From Streptacidiphilus sp. P02-A3a (GTDB lineage Bacteria; Actinomycetota; Actinomycetes; Streptomycetales; Streptomycetaceae), in NCBI RefSeq assembly GCF_014084105.1, contig NZ_CP048289.1, positions 7,573,922-7,637,921 of the forward strand: a stretch of 64,000 nucleotides of DNA. Direction: 5' to 3'. The position numbers were made by a program, and so were the translations under genes. Shown here piece after piece: positions 13,150 through 20,244 of this stretch. Every line of letters begins with the position of its first letter. Positions within the stretch are counted from its first letter, which is position 1. The notes beneath the pieces were generated by a model. That model was not told the DNA's origin, did no database searches, and worked only from the letters and a program-made list of their open reading frames with translations.

Positions 13150-14286
13150 TCAGTGCCCGGCCGCCGCCCGCAGCGACCCCGACGCCGTCGGCCGCCGCAC
13201 CTCGTAGGCCTCCGAGGCGAGGTACGCGGTCACCCGGGGCGCCCGGCCCTGCTGGTGGGCCAGCGCCAGGTAGGCGATCAGTCCCACGCCGTCCTCCAAC
13301 GGCCGTTCGGTGACCGCCCCCACCGCGCTGACCAGCCGGTCCGGGTCGATGCCGTACCGGCGCAGCAGCACCACCGCGCGGTCCAGGGCCTCCCGGTCGT
13401 GCCGGGCGTAGTCGCGGATCGGGACGTACAGGGTGTAGCAGCTGGGCAGCCCGCTCACCGTCTCGGTGAAGCCGTGGCAGCCCTGGACCGGCCGCTGGTC
13501 CAGCAGGGCGTCGTGGCCGTCGCCGGGCTCGACGGCCGCGCGCAGGAACGCCTCCAGCTCCGCCGCGTCCGGCCCGCCGGCCATCCGGGACAGGCCGCTC
13601 GCCGCCGCCACCGGCAGGTCGTGGTGCGCGGTGTAGACCTTCACCCGGGGTTCGTCCCACTGGCCCAGGTCCAGGGCGAAGAACAGCAGCCGGTCGTTCT
13701 CCGGCAGCGCCGCGAACGCCTGCCGGTGGCCGAGCCGACGCAGCGCCTCCCGCACGGTCGCGGTGGCGCGCTCCGGTCCGGACGCGGCCGGATTCAGGTA
13801 CACCTTCACCTTGGGCACACCACCGGGGAGCAGTTCCAGCGCGCACCACAGGGCCAGGGGTCCCTGCGGGGCGGCCGGGAAGAACAGGTCCTCCAGCTCG
13901 TCGAGCCGGTCGGTGTCGAAGCCCCAGAGCCGCGCGAGTTCGCGGACCACCTGGAGTCCGGTGCGCCCGCTCTGCTCCAGACCGCCGATGCCGCCGCCGG
14001 GCTCCAGCACCATCCGCAGCGTCGGCCGCGCGCCCGCCACGAAGGAGAGCGAGAACTCGACCGGCGTCCGGTCGTCGGACAGGAAGGACCAGGGGGCGGC
14101 GGGCGGCAGACCCAGCGGCCGCTCGGCGACCGGGCCCAGCATTTCGGCCAGGATCTCCGTGTAGGCCGCGGCGTCGGCCCAGCTCAGCCCCACCACCCGG
14201 CACAGTCGCCACAGCTGGCCCACCGCGTGCGCACCGAGGGTCCCCGGGCGCGGTGGTGCCGGGCGGGTACGTCGAAGGGCGATCAC
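13150..14286 (-). CDS. ABBA/DMATS-type aromatic (indole) prenyltransferase
   Basis: 378 residues. The family's catalytic glutamate region is TPVEFSLSFVAG, followed by alternating beta strands that carry the diphosphate-binding Lys/Arg/Tyr pairs: PKVKVYLNP, PRVKVYTAHHD, SCYTLYVPIRDYARHD and PRVTAYLASEAYEV. The length fits bacterial tryptophan dimethylallyltransferases. The reaction expected is transfer of a dimethylallyl (or similar) group to an aromatic carbon; the acceptor is unknown. The GTG at 14286 overlaps the TGA of a 40-codon ORF (GTGA) and is preceded by GGGAGGGTCG, implying translational coupling. An in-frame ATG at 14505 would add 73 residues but lacks a ribosome binding site and has poor codon bias. 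It is the last gene of the leftward conservon-P450 operon. Confidence 0.85.
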   Translation of the reverse strand: MIALRRTRPAPPRPGTLGAHAVGQLWRLCRVVGLSWADAAAYTEILAEMLGPVAERPLGLPPAAPWSFLSDDRTPVEFSLSFVAGARPTLRMVLEPGGGIGGLEQSGRTGLQVVRELARLWGFDTDRLDELEDLFFPAAPQGPLALWCALELLPGGVPKVKVYLNPAASGPERATATVREALRRLGHRQAFAALPENDRLLFFALDLGQWDEPRVKVYTAHHDLPVAAASGLSRMAGGPDAAELEAFLRAAVEPGDGHDALLDQRPVQGCHGFTETVSGLPSCYTLYVPIRDYARHDREALDRAVVLLRRYGIDPDRLVSAVGAVTERPLEDGVGLIAYLALAHQQGRAPRVTAYLASEAYEVRRPTASGSLRAAAGH

Positions 14287-14405
14287 CGACCCTCCCGTCG
14301 GGCGCCGGAGGGCACAACGAGATACCCGCCCGGTTGGGCGGGTATCAAGGGTTGAGACGGTCTGGCAGGCTGCGCATAAGCGGCGTCGGTGGATATGTGG
14401 TCCAT
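14283..14405 (-). CDS. Candidate small ORF (40 aa) coupled to the prenyltransferase
   Basis: The ATG at 14405 follows ACAGGAGGTGTC, the strongest Shine-Dalgarno in this neighbourhood, and 40 codons later the TGA overlaps the prenyltransferase GTG. The product begins MDHISTDAAYAQPARPSQ, is rich in Pro and Ala, lacks Trp and Cys, and ends with a basic stretch (SGARREGR). About one third of the codons end in A or T, against very few in the flanking genes, so it is not a typical coding sequence: it may be a leader peptide whose translation opens the downstream start, or a recently acquired or poorly expressed peptide. A peptide substrate for the P450 or prenyltransferase is conceivable but unsupported by any recognised precursor motif. 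Confidence 0.5.
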   Translation of the reverse strand: MDHISTDAAYAQPARPSQPLIPAQPGGYLVVPSGARREGR

Positions 14406-14505
14406 GACACCTCCTGTCCTGATAAAAGCAACGTGGGATTGCCAGGTTGCTCACTACCCCTGTCGGACATGCGTCATGCACCAGGGGGCAGCCAGGAGGT
14501 GTCAT
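14403..14505 (-). promoter_or_regulatory. Candidate RNA switch: anti-Shine-Dalgarno/Shine-Dalgarno pairing around a three-way junction
   Basis: Read on the minus strand, the RNA starts with AUGACACCUCCUG (14505-14493), which is exactly complementary over 13 bases to CAGGAGGUGUCAU (14416-14404), the Shine-Dalgarno and first two start-codon bases of the 40-codon ORF. The 76 bases between can form two hairpins. P2 has CCCCUG pairing CAGGGG, extended by GCU with AGU. P3 has AGCAAC pairing GUUGCU, with an inner UGG/CCA stem. Together these make a three-way junction that would hide the ribosome binding site. The element begins only 7 bases after the P450 stop codon. It could be a riboswitch, a thermosensor or a protein-binding leader. 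No known riboswitch consensus was recognised. Confidence 0.55.
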
Positions 14506-14512
14506 ATGCCAG

Positions 14513-15850
14513 TTACTTGGTCAACCAGTTGAGGAACTGACTCCAGCGGCCGACGCGTTCGGTCTTGGGCTCGGCCTGCTGACGCACCGGCCGCTCCGCG
14601 CGGATCGGATCGGCGGGCCGGTTGACCGGCTCGATCGGGGTGAACCGGGCGGGCAGGGCGGCGAGTCCGCGGTTGAACGGGCCCGGACGCCAGGTCAGGC
14701 TGTCCTCCGGAACCGCGAGTTGGACGTCGGGCAGCTGGTTGAGCAGGTTCTCGATGGCGGTCATGGTGATCTGCCGGGCCGGTTCCTTGGACGGGCAGGC
14801 GTGCGGGCCCGCGCTCCAGGCCAGGTGCGCCCGGCTGCCGGCCTGCCGGGCCGTCGCCAGCGCCGGGCCGGTGTTCGCCGCGGCGAAGCTGACCAGCACC
14901 AACTCCCCTGCCTGCAACCGCTGTCCGGCGAAGTCCAGGTCGGTCGCCGGGTAGTGCGGGGCGAAGTTCGACATCGGCGGGTTCTCCCACAGCGTGTCGT
15001 CGATGGCCTCGTCGATCAGCCCGCCGCTGTGGGCGTAGGTGTCGTGGGTGAGCAGCCGGTGCAGGGTGTTGCCGATCAGGTTCCGCAGCGGCTCGGTCCC
15101 GGCCGACAGCAGCAGCGCGACCTGGTTCACCATCTCCTGGTCGGTCAGCTTGGCCTGATGCTGCATCAGCCAGGTGGTGACGTCGTCGCCCGGCTGGCTC
15201 CGCTTGAGCGCCACCAGTTCGCCGACCGCGCCGAACAGCACCTCGGCCGACTTCTCGGCGTTGATGCCGTCGAACATGCCGGTGATGCCGAACAGCACCC
15301 GGTCGCCGATGTCGGCGGTGCAGCCGAACAGTTCGTTGAAGACGAACAGCGGCAGCTGCTTGGTGTAGTCACCCAGCAGGTCGGCCGAACCCCGGCCGCC
15401 GAACTGGGAGATGAGGTAGCTGGAGACCTGCCCGGTGCTGCGGGTCAGCCGCCGGGTATCCACCCGGGCCATGCTGTCGGTGACCGCCTGCCGCAGCCGC
15501 AGGTGCTCGGCGCCGTCGCTGAACATGCAGTTGGGCCGGTACGCCAGCAGCGGCGCCACCGGGCTGTCCGGGGCGACCTTGCCCTCGTTGAACGCCTGCC
15601 AGCGGCGCGAGTCCTTGCGGAACGAGGCGGAGTCCTGGAGCAGTTGCAGCGCGGTCGAGTAGTCGGTGACCAGCGTCGCCTCCACTCCGGGGGCGAGCTC
15701 GACCGGCGCGGTCGGGCCGTAGTGGCGCATGTAGGAGTAGTAGGCCTGGGGATCGGCCGCGAACTCCGCCCCGTACAGCGGTACCCGGCCGCCGGAACCG
15801 TGGGCGGGGCAACCGGGCGGGGGCACCGGGACGGAAGATCGAGCGTCCAT
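14513..15850 (-). CDS. Cytochrome P450, CYP157-like, conservon-associated
   Basis: 445 residues. The haem-ligand cysteine lies in AWSAGPHACPSKEPAR and the I-helix in LLLSAGTEPLRNLIGNTL. Where the near-universal K-helix ExxR should be, the protein has DEAIDDTLWENPP. CYP157 family P450s of Streptomyces are known for replacing ExxR with an E-x-S-L-W-type sequence and for sitting directly after conservon genes, which fits this position. It starts 15 bp after the conservon GTPase end and is clearly in that operon. No substrate can be assigned; the adjacent prenyltransferase suggests an aromatic or terpenoid small molecule. The C-terminus is extended and polar (about residues 410-445). Confidence 0.85.
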   Translation of the reverse strand: MDARSSVPVPPPGCPAHGSGGRVPLYGAEFAADPQAYYSYMRHYGPTAPVELAPGVEATLVTDYSTALQLLQDSASFRKDSRRWQAFNEGKVAPDSPVAPLLAYRPNCMFSDGAEHLRLRQAVTDSMARVDTRRLTRSTGQVSSYLISQFGGRGSADLLGDYTKQLPLFVFNELFGCTADIGDRVLFGITGMFDGINAEKSAEVLFGAVGELVALKRSQPGDDVTTWLMQHQAKLTDQEMVNQVALLLSAGTEPLRNLIGNTLHRLLTHDTYAHSGGLIDEAIDDTLWENPPMSNFAPHYPATDLDFAGQRLQAGELVLVSFAAANTGPALATARQAGSRAHLAWSAGPHACPSKEPARQITMTAIENLLNQLPDVQLAVPEDSLTWRPGPFNRGLAALPARFTPIEPVNRPADPIRAERPVRQQAEPKTERVGRWSQFLNWLTK

Positions 15851-15865
15851 GTCTGCTTGTGGCTC

Positions 15866-16476
15866 CTAGCGGGCGCGGTCCAGCAAATAGCGGACGAGAG
15901 TGGTGAGCGCGGCGGCCGACGACTTCTCGTCGCGCGCGTCGCAGGTGACGACGGGGGTGTCGTCGAGGAGGTCCAGGGCCTCACGGAGCGCCGCCTCGTC
16001 GCGCAGCGGGCTGCCGTCGAAGTGGTTGACCGCGATGGCGTAGTCGAGGCCGTAGTGCTCGATCAGGTCGATCACGCCGAACGAGTCGGCCAGTCGCTCG
16101 GGGTCGACCAGGATCAGCCCCCGAGCGCGCCGCGGGCCATCTCCTCCCACAGTTCCAGGAAGCGCTGCTGCCCGGGTGTGCCGAACAGGTACAGCACGAC
16201 GCGGTCGCTGATGGTCAGCCGACCGAAGTCCATGGCGACCGTGGTGGTGGTCTTGCCCCGGACTCCCTTCAGGTCGTCGACCGACTCGGCGACCCGCGTC
16301 ATGGTCTCCTCGGTGGACAGCGGCTCGATCTCGGAGATCGAGCCGATGAACGTGGTCTTGCCCACCGCGAAGTGCCCGACGACGAGGATCTTCACAGCGG
16401 TCTGCGTGGCCCCTTCGCGGACGTAGTCCTGCTGGTCCAGGTTCCGTGGTTCACGCAAACTTGGCCCGGAGACCAT
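15866..16476 (-). pseudogene. CvnD-like conservon GTPase interrupted by a one-base frameshift
   Basis: The N-terminal half (from ATG 16476) carries the P-loop VVGHFAVGKTTFIG and FGTPGQQRF, then stops right after MARGALGG. The C-terminal half continues in the -1 frame as GLILVDPERLADSFGVIDLIE, with the G4-like AVNHFDG and the G5-like CDARD. The break falls at a run of five C (16118-16122, G on the coding strand); restoring one base gives an uninterrupted Ras-like MglA/CvnD GTPase of about 203 residues. Cause: real mutation, homopolymer sequencing error, or less likely programmed slippage at GGGGGC before the TGA. The start overlaps the DUF742 stop by 26 bp, as is common in conservons. The GTPase is expected to act at the membrane with CvnA-C. 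Confidence 0.8.
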
Positions 16477-16828
16477 TGAGTACCTCCTCCAGGAGCTCCT
16501 TGTTGGCGAGGGTGGCGCGGGCCACCGGCGGGCGGGTGATCAGGTAGCCGGCCTCGGTGAGCGCGGCCAGCAGGATCTTCACCACGCCCAGCGGCAGCCG
16601 GGTGTGCCCGGCGATCTCGGCGACCGAGAGGTAGCCGACCGAACAGATGTCCAGCAGCCTTAGCTCCTCGGGCGACATCCGCATCGGCCGCTGCCCCTGC
16701 TGGGGCGCCGCGGTGACCAGCGTGATCAGGGAGAGCTGCTCCTCGTCGGGCAGCCCACGCCCCTTGGTGATGACGTACGGTCGCACTAATTCCGCGGCTT
16801 CCAGTTCCCACTCCTCGGGCGCGGTCAT
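16451..16828 (-). CDS. CvnC-like DUF742 protein
   Basis: 125 residues with the DUF742 hallmarks: LVRPYVITKGRG near the N-terminus, then SPEELRLLDICSVGYLSVAEIAGH and a winged-helix-like LPLGVVKILLAALTEAGYL. DUF742 proteins are the third component of conservons and are thought to bridge the roadblock protein and the GTPase. The ATG (16828) shares a base with the end of the roadblock gene and the 3' end overlaps the GTPase, indicating tight translational coupling. Confidence 0.9.
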   Translation of the reverse strand: MTAPEEWELEAAELVRPYVITKGRGLPDEEQLSLITLVTAAPQQGQRPMRMSPEELRLLDICSVGYLSVAEIAGHTRLPLGVVKILLAALTEAGYLITRPPVARATLANKELLEEVLNGLRAKFA

Positions 16829-17226
16829 CAGTGCACCCCGAGGTTCTCGCGCGGCGCGGTCGCCAGCGCCTTGCCCAGCTGGCCGACGAGTTGCTGCATC
16901 CGGAAGGTGATGTCCTGCATGTCGACCTCGGGGTAGGCGGAGACGCCGAGGTAGGCGCCCTCACCGGCGGAGATCAGGAACACCCAGCCGCCGTCGAACT
17001 CGACCAACGTCTGCCGCCACTGCTGCCGGGGGGCGTCGCAGAAGAACCCGAGCGACCGGCTCAGCGACTGCACCCCGCTCATCGCGGCGGCGACCCGGTC
17101 CGCGTTGTCCTTGTCGAAGTCCTTGGTGCGGGCCATCAGCAGACCGTCGGCCGAGATCAGCACGGCGTGCAGGGCGCCGGGGATCTCCAGCGCGCTGTCG
17201 AGCATCCATGACAGGTCGTCGTTCAT
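16828..17226 (-). CDS. CvnB-like roadblock/LC7 domain protein
   Basis: 132 residues: MNDDLSWMLDSALEIPGALH, ISADGLLMARTKDFDKDNAD, then VEFDGGWVFLISAGEGAYLGV. This is the roadblock/LC7 fold of conservon B proteins, which act as GTPase-activating or scaffolding partners of CvnD. The start overlaps the sensor gene stop by four bases (17223-17226, ATGA). The protein is soluble and without a signal peptide. Confidence 0.9.
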   Translation of the reverse strand: MNDDLSWMLDSALEIPGALHAVLISADGLLMARTKDFDKDNADRVAAAMSGVQSLSRSLGFFCDAPRQQWRQTLVEFDGGWVFLISAGEGAYLGVSAYPEVDMQDITFRMQQLVGQLGKALATAPRENLGVH

Positions 17227-18410
17227 GTGAACTCATGTCCTTCACTGCTTGCACCACGAAGGCTGCTCGTCTGGTCGGTGTCACTCGCGTGTGTGGCCCG
17301 ACCCGACCGGGTGCCCCGTTGGAAGGCGCCCATGATCGCCGCGGTCTCCACGCCGGAGCGGGCGGAGCCGAGGGCGGCGGGCTCGCGCTCGCTGCCGGGA
17401 ACGATCGCCATCGGCCGCTTGCGGTGCCGCCGGGGCAGACCGTCGGCGGTCGACTGCGCGACCGAGCCGGAGTCGGCACCGACCGGGACCGGCGCGGCGG
17501 CGGGGGGCATCGCGGAGGACATGGTGGGGGCGGGCGCCTTCCGCTCGGGCATGCCGGTGAGCAGTTCGTGCGGCAGCAGCAGCACCGCCCGCACGCCGCC
17601 GTAGGGCGAGGACGAGTCCACCGACACCTCGAAGCCGAAGCGCTCGCAGAGCACACCGATCACCGGCAGGCCGAACTGCGGCGGATTGCCGAGCCCGGCG
17701 ACGCCGGAGACCCGCTCGGTGCTCAACAGCCGCTCGGCGCGGGCCCGTTCCTCGTCGTTCATGCCGACACCGGCGTCGTCGACGACGATGACCACGCCCT
17801 TGGGCACGGTCCGGATGTTGATCTCGACGACGGTGTCCGGGCTGGAGTAGCTGGTCGCGTTGTCGAGCAGCTCGGCGAGGGCCAGGGCGACCGGTTCGAC
17901 GGCCCGGCTGGTGACGCCGAAGTCCACCTGGGACAGGATCTCCACCCGCCGGAAGTGCCGGACCCGGCCCTGCGCGCTGCGGACCACGTCGTAGACCGAG
18001 GCGACATCGCGGTGACGGCCCAGCCAGCCGTCGCACAGCACGGCGATGGACTGTGCGCGGCGGCCGAACTGGGAGTTGGTGTGGTCGACCTCCAGCAGGT
18101 CCTGGAGGATGACCGACTCGCCGTACTTGCTCTGCAGTCGGGAGAGGATCAACTGCTGTTCGGCGGCGAGGCCTTGCAGGGTCCGCATGGCGGACTTCAG
18201 CACGGTCTTGGTGGCGTCCTCGGCCTGTTCCTGGGCCGCCTCGACGGACTGCGCGTAGTGGTGCTCAAGATCGGAGTAGTGCTCCCTGAGGGCATCCATC
18301 TCCCGCTGAAACGCCCTGGCCGCCTTGCGCTGCCGGACGACGAGTGCCGCCGTGGCGAGGAGGAGGACGACAAGAGCCCAGAGCACTGGGTTCTCGGTGT
18401 ATTCCGTCAT
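17223..18410 (-). CDS. CvnA-like conservon sensor kinase-related protein
   Basis: 395 residues. One membrane helix (about residues 8-28, PVLWALVVLLLATAALVV) is followed by a coiled-coil-like region with many Glu, Gln and Lys, then a histidine-kinase ATPase domain: N-box LAELLDNATSYS, G1 VVDDAGVGM, G2 GLGNPPQFGLPVIG. The polar C-terminal tail of about 100 residues is low complexity. There is no periplasmic sensor domain, as in many conservon A proteins; these organise the membrane complex with B, C and D. The ATG at 18410 was taken over an upstream start at 18464 because the helix should follow closely. It is the first gene of the operon. Confidence 0.88.
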   Translation of the reverse strand: MTEYTENPVLWALVVLLLATAALVVRQRKAARAFQREMDALREHYSDLEHHYAQSVEAAQEQAEDATKTVLKSAMRTLQGLAAEQQLILSRLQSKYGESVILQDLLEVDHTNSQFGRRAQSIAVLCDGWLGRHRDVASVYDVVRSAQGRVRHFRRVEILSQVDFGVTSRAVEPVALALAELLDNATSYSSPDTVVEINIRTVPKGVVIVVDDAGVGMNDEERARAERLLSTERVSGVAGLGNPPQFGLPVIGVLCERFGFEVSVDSSSPYGGVRAVLLLPHELLTGMPERKAPAPTMSSAMPPAAAPVPVGADSGSVAQSTADGLPRRHRKRPMAIVPGSEREPAALGSARSGVETAAIMGAFQRGTRSGRATHASDTDQTSSLRGASSEGHEFT

Positions 18411-18711
18411 AAGACTCTCTTCAGGCGACTGGCGGCCGGCTGCCGGCTGCAAACTCCCCGGCACCGCAGGGCGAGCCCGCTTCGCTTCGCAAGCGAGGTG
18501 ATCTTATCATCGGACGAACCGTCCACAGACGAGTCCCAGATGTGATGATCCTTCTCATATGGTGCGGGACACCGCAGTTGGCCACGCAGGTGAACATTCG
18601 CCCCTCCCGCCCAGCACCGCTCCACCCATGGTCAGCGCCCCCGCGCCGGTGATCGACCCGGCCCGGTGAAGGTCTCGGGGAGATCCGCCCCGCCCTGCCC
18701 GATCCGGCCGG
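18411..18711. other. Intergenic region upstream of the conservon operon
   Basis: About 300 bp between the conservon start and the end of rtcB. It must hold the operon promoter. On the minus strand GATAAGAT near 18503-18510 resembles a -10 region, but no good -35 hexamer was found. A short palindrome, TCGCTT-CGC-AAGCGA (18482-18496), lies between this and the gene and could be an operator or early hairpin. No gene is seen. Confidence 0.4.
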
Positions 18712-19905
18712 TCAGCCCTTCACGCAGACCAGTTGCTTCAACTGGGCGACGACCTCGACCAGGTCGGTCTGCTGGGCCATGACCTGCTCGATCGGCTTGT
18801 AGGCGCCCGGGATCTCGTCGACCACGCCGGAGTCCTTGCGGCACTCCACACCCCTGGTCTGCTCCTCCAGGTCCCGCACCCCGAACCTCCGCTTCGCCGC
18901 GTTGCGGCTCATCTTGCGTCCGGCGCCGTGCGAGGCCGAGTTGAAGGCCGCCTCGTTGCCAAGGCCCTTGACGATGTAGGAGCCGGTACCCATGGACCCC
19001 GGGATGATCCCGAACTCCCCGGAGCCCGCCCGGATCGCGCCCTTCCGGGTGACCAGCAACTCCTGTCCGCCGTAGACCTCTTCGCTGACGTAGTTGTGGT
19101 GACAGCTGATCACCTGCTCAAAGCCGACCCGGGCTCGGGTGAACTCCCTGCGGACCACGTTCTGGAAGAGCGCCATCATCACCGCCCGGTTGTGCTTGGC
19201 GTACTCCTGCGCCCAGAACAGGTCCTGCCGGTAGGCGGCCATCTGCGGGGTGTCCGCGATGAAGACCGCCAGGTCGCGGTCGACCAGGCCCTGGTTGTGC
19301 GGCAGCGAGCGGGCCACGTCCATGTGGTGCTCGGCGAGTTCCTTGCCGATGTTGCGGGAGCCGGAGTGCAGCATCAGCCAGACCCCGCCCGCCGTGTCCA
19401 GGCAGAACTCCAGGAAGTGGTTGCCCGAGCCGAGCGAGCCCAGTTGCGACATCGCCCGCTCCCGCCGCCAGTGCACCTGCGGCGCGACCTGGTCGAACCG
19501 CGACCAGAAGTCGTTCCAGCCCGCCACCGGGTAGCCGTGCAGCTTGGTCGGATCGACCGCCTCCGCGTGCGCGGCCCGGCCGACCGGGATCGCGCGCTCG
19601 ATCCGGTCACGCAGCCGGGAGAGGTTGTCCGGCAGGTCGCGGGCGGTGAGCGTGGTCTTCACCGCGCTCATCCCGCAGCCGATGTCGACGCCGACGGCGG
19701 CCGGGCAGACCGCCCCCCGCATGGCGATGACCGAGCCGACGGTGGCCCCCTTGCCCAGGTGCACGTCGGGCATCACGGCGAGGCCCGCGATCCACGGCAG
19801 CGTGGAGATGTTGCGCAACTGCTGCATCGCCTGGCCCTCGACGGCGGCCGGATCGGTCCACATCCGGATGGGCACCCGGACGCCGGGGACTTCGGTGTAC
19901 GACAT
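18712..19905 (-). CDS. rtcB: RNA-splicing ligase RtcB
   Basis: 397 residues with RtcB signatures: metal-binding cysteine in GVDIGCGMSAVKT, LGSLGSGNHFLEF, LMLHSGSRNIGKELAEHH, and the guanylylated histidine segment SHGAGRKMSRNAAKRRF. RtcB joins 2',3'-cyclic phosphate or 3'-phosphate RNA ends to 5'-OH ends with GTP and manganese, for tRNA or rRNA repair. The ATG at 19905 was chosen from the conserved start MSYTEVPGVRVPIRMW. A GGAGGTCG-type site lies upstream with long spacing. No archease or RtcA gene is adjacent. A 9-2-9 palindrome lies about 130 bp upstream. Confidence 0.95.
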   Translation of the reverse strand: MSYTEVPGVRVPIRMWTDPAAVEGQAMQQLRNISTLPWIAGLAVMPDVHLGKGATVGSVIAMRGAVCPAAVGVDIGCGMSAVKTTLTARDLPDNLSRLRDRIERAIPVGRAAHAEAVDPTKLHGYPVAGWNDFWSRFDQVAPQVHWRRERAMSQLGSLGSGNHFLEFCLDTAGGVWLMLHSGSRNIGKELAEHHMDVARSLPHNQGLVDRDLAVFIADTPQMAAYRQDLFWAQEYAKHNRAVMMALFQNVVRREFTRARVGFEQVISCHHNYVSEEVYGGQELLVTRKGAIRAGSGEFGIIPGSMGTGSYIVKGLGNEAAFNSASHGAGRKMSRNAAKRRFGVRDLEEQTRGVECRKDSGVVDEIPGAYKPIEQVMAQQTDLVEVVAQLKQLVCVKG

Positions 19906-20180
19906 GGTGGAAACGACCTCCGAGGTCGGTGTCTCACGATCAGGGTGCCGTACGGGGAACCCGGTACGGCGCGGTGGTGTGCCGCGTGTCAGTGGGAATG
20001 GCGGGCGGTGGAGGGGCGTCGCCTCGGGGAGGTGCGAACGCCGTGGCGTTCGCAGATCGACTCGACCCGCATGCTGACCGCCTCCTCTCCACCGCCTCGG
20101 GGACCGGGCTTCAGCGCCGGTCACGGACACCATTCAGCCACGCCACGCGGCAACGCCGCAACGGAATTCGAGTCCACCGA
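19906..20180. other. Upstream region of rtcB with a 20-bp perfect palindrome
   Basis: The noncoding region holds GCGAACGCC-GT-GGCGTTCGC at 20034-20053, a perfect inverted repeat with 9-base arms. Its position about 130 bp upstream of the rtcB ATG fits an operator or an mRNA-leader structure. No gene was recognised here. Confidence 0.45.
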
Positions 20181-20231
20181 CAACGGCCGCGGCCCCCGCT
20201 CCGGTGTTCGGAGCGGGGGCCGCGGCCGTTG
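20181..20231. terminator. Strong hairpin terminator downstream of the MFS gene
   Basis: Perfect 23-bp arms (20181-20203 and 20209-20231) with a GTGTT loop lie 14 bp beyond the stop of the leftward MFS gene. It should insulate rtcB from read-through. Confidence 0.85.
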
Positions 20232-20244
20232 GTCTGACGATGCG

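Noticed and set aside
13150-14505. Prenyltransferase starting at the ATG 14505 (451 aa)
   Set aside because: No Shine-Dalgarno before it, poor GC3 in the first 73 codons, and the 378-residue form from GTG 14286 matches the family length.
14403-14512. T-box leader
   Set aside because: Actinobacterial T-boxes also hide the Shine-Dalgarno, but the conserved T-box sequence (UGGNACCGCG-like) is not present.
14506-14532. Eight-codon rightward ORF (MPVTWSTS) with an AGGAGG site
   Set aside because: The AGGAGG is simply the other arm of the 13-bp inverted repeat; the ORF is tiny and runs into the 3' end of the P450 gene on the wrong strand.
16114-16125. Programmed -1 frameshifting in the conservon GTPase
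   Set aside because: The sequence C GGG GGC is not a proper XXXYYYZ slippery site, and no strong downstream stimulator was seen; a single-base loss is simpler.
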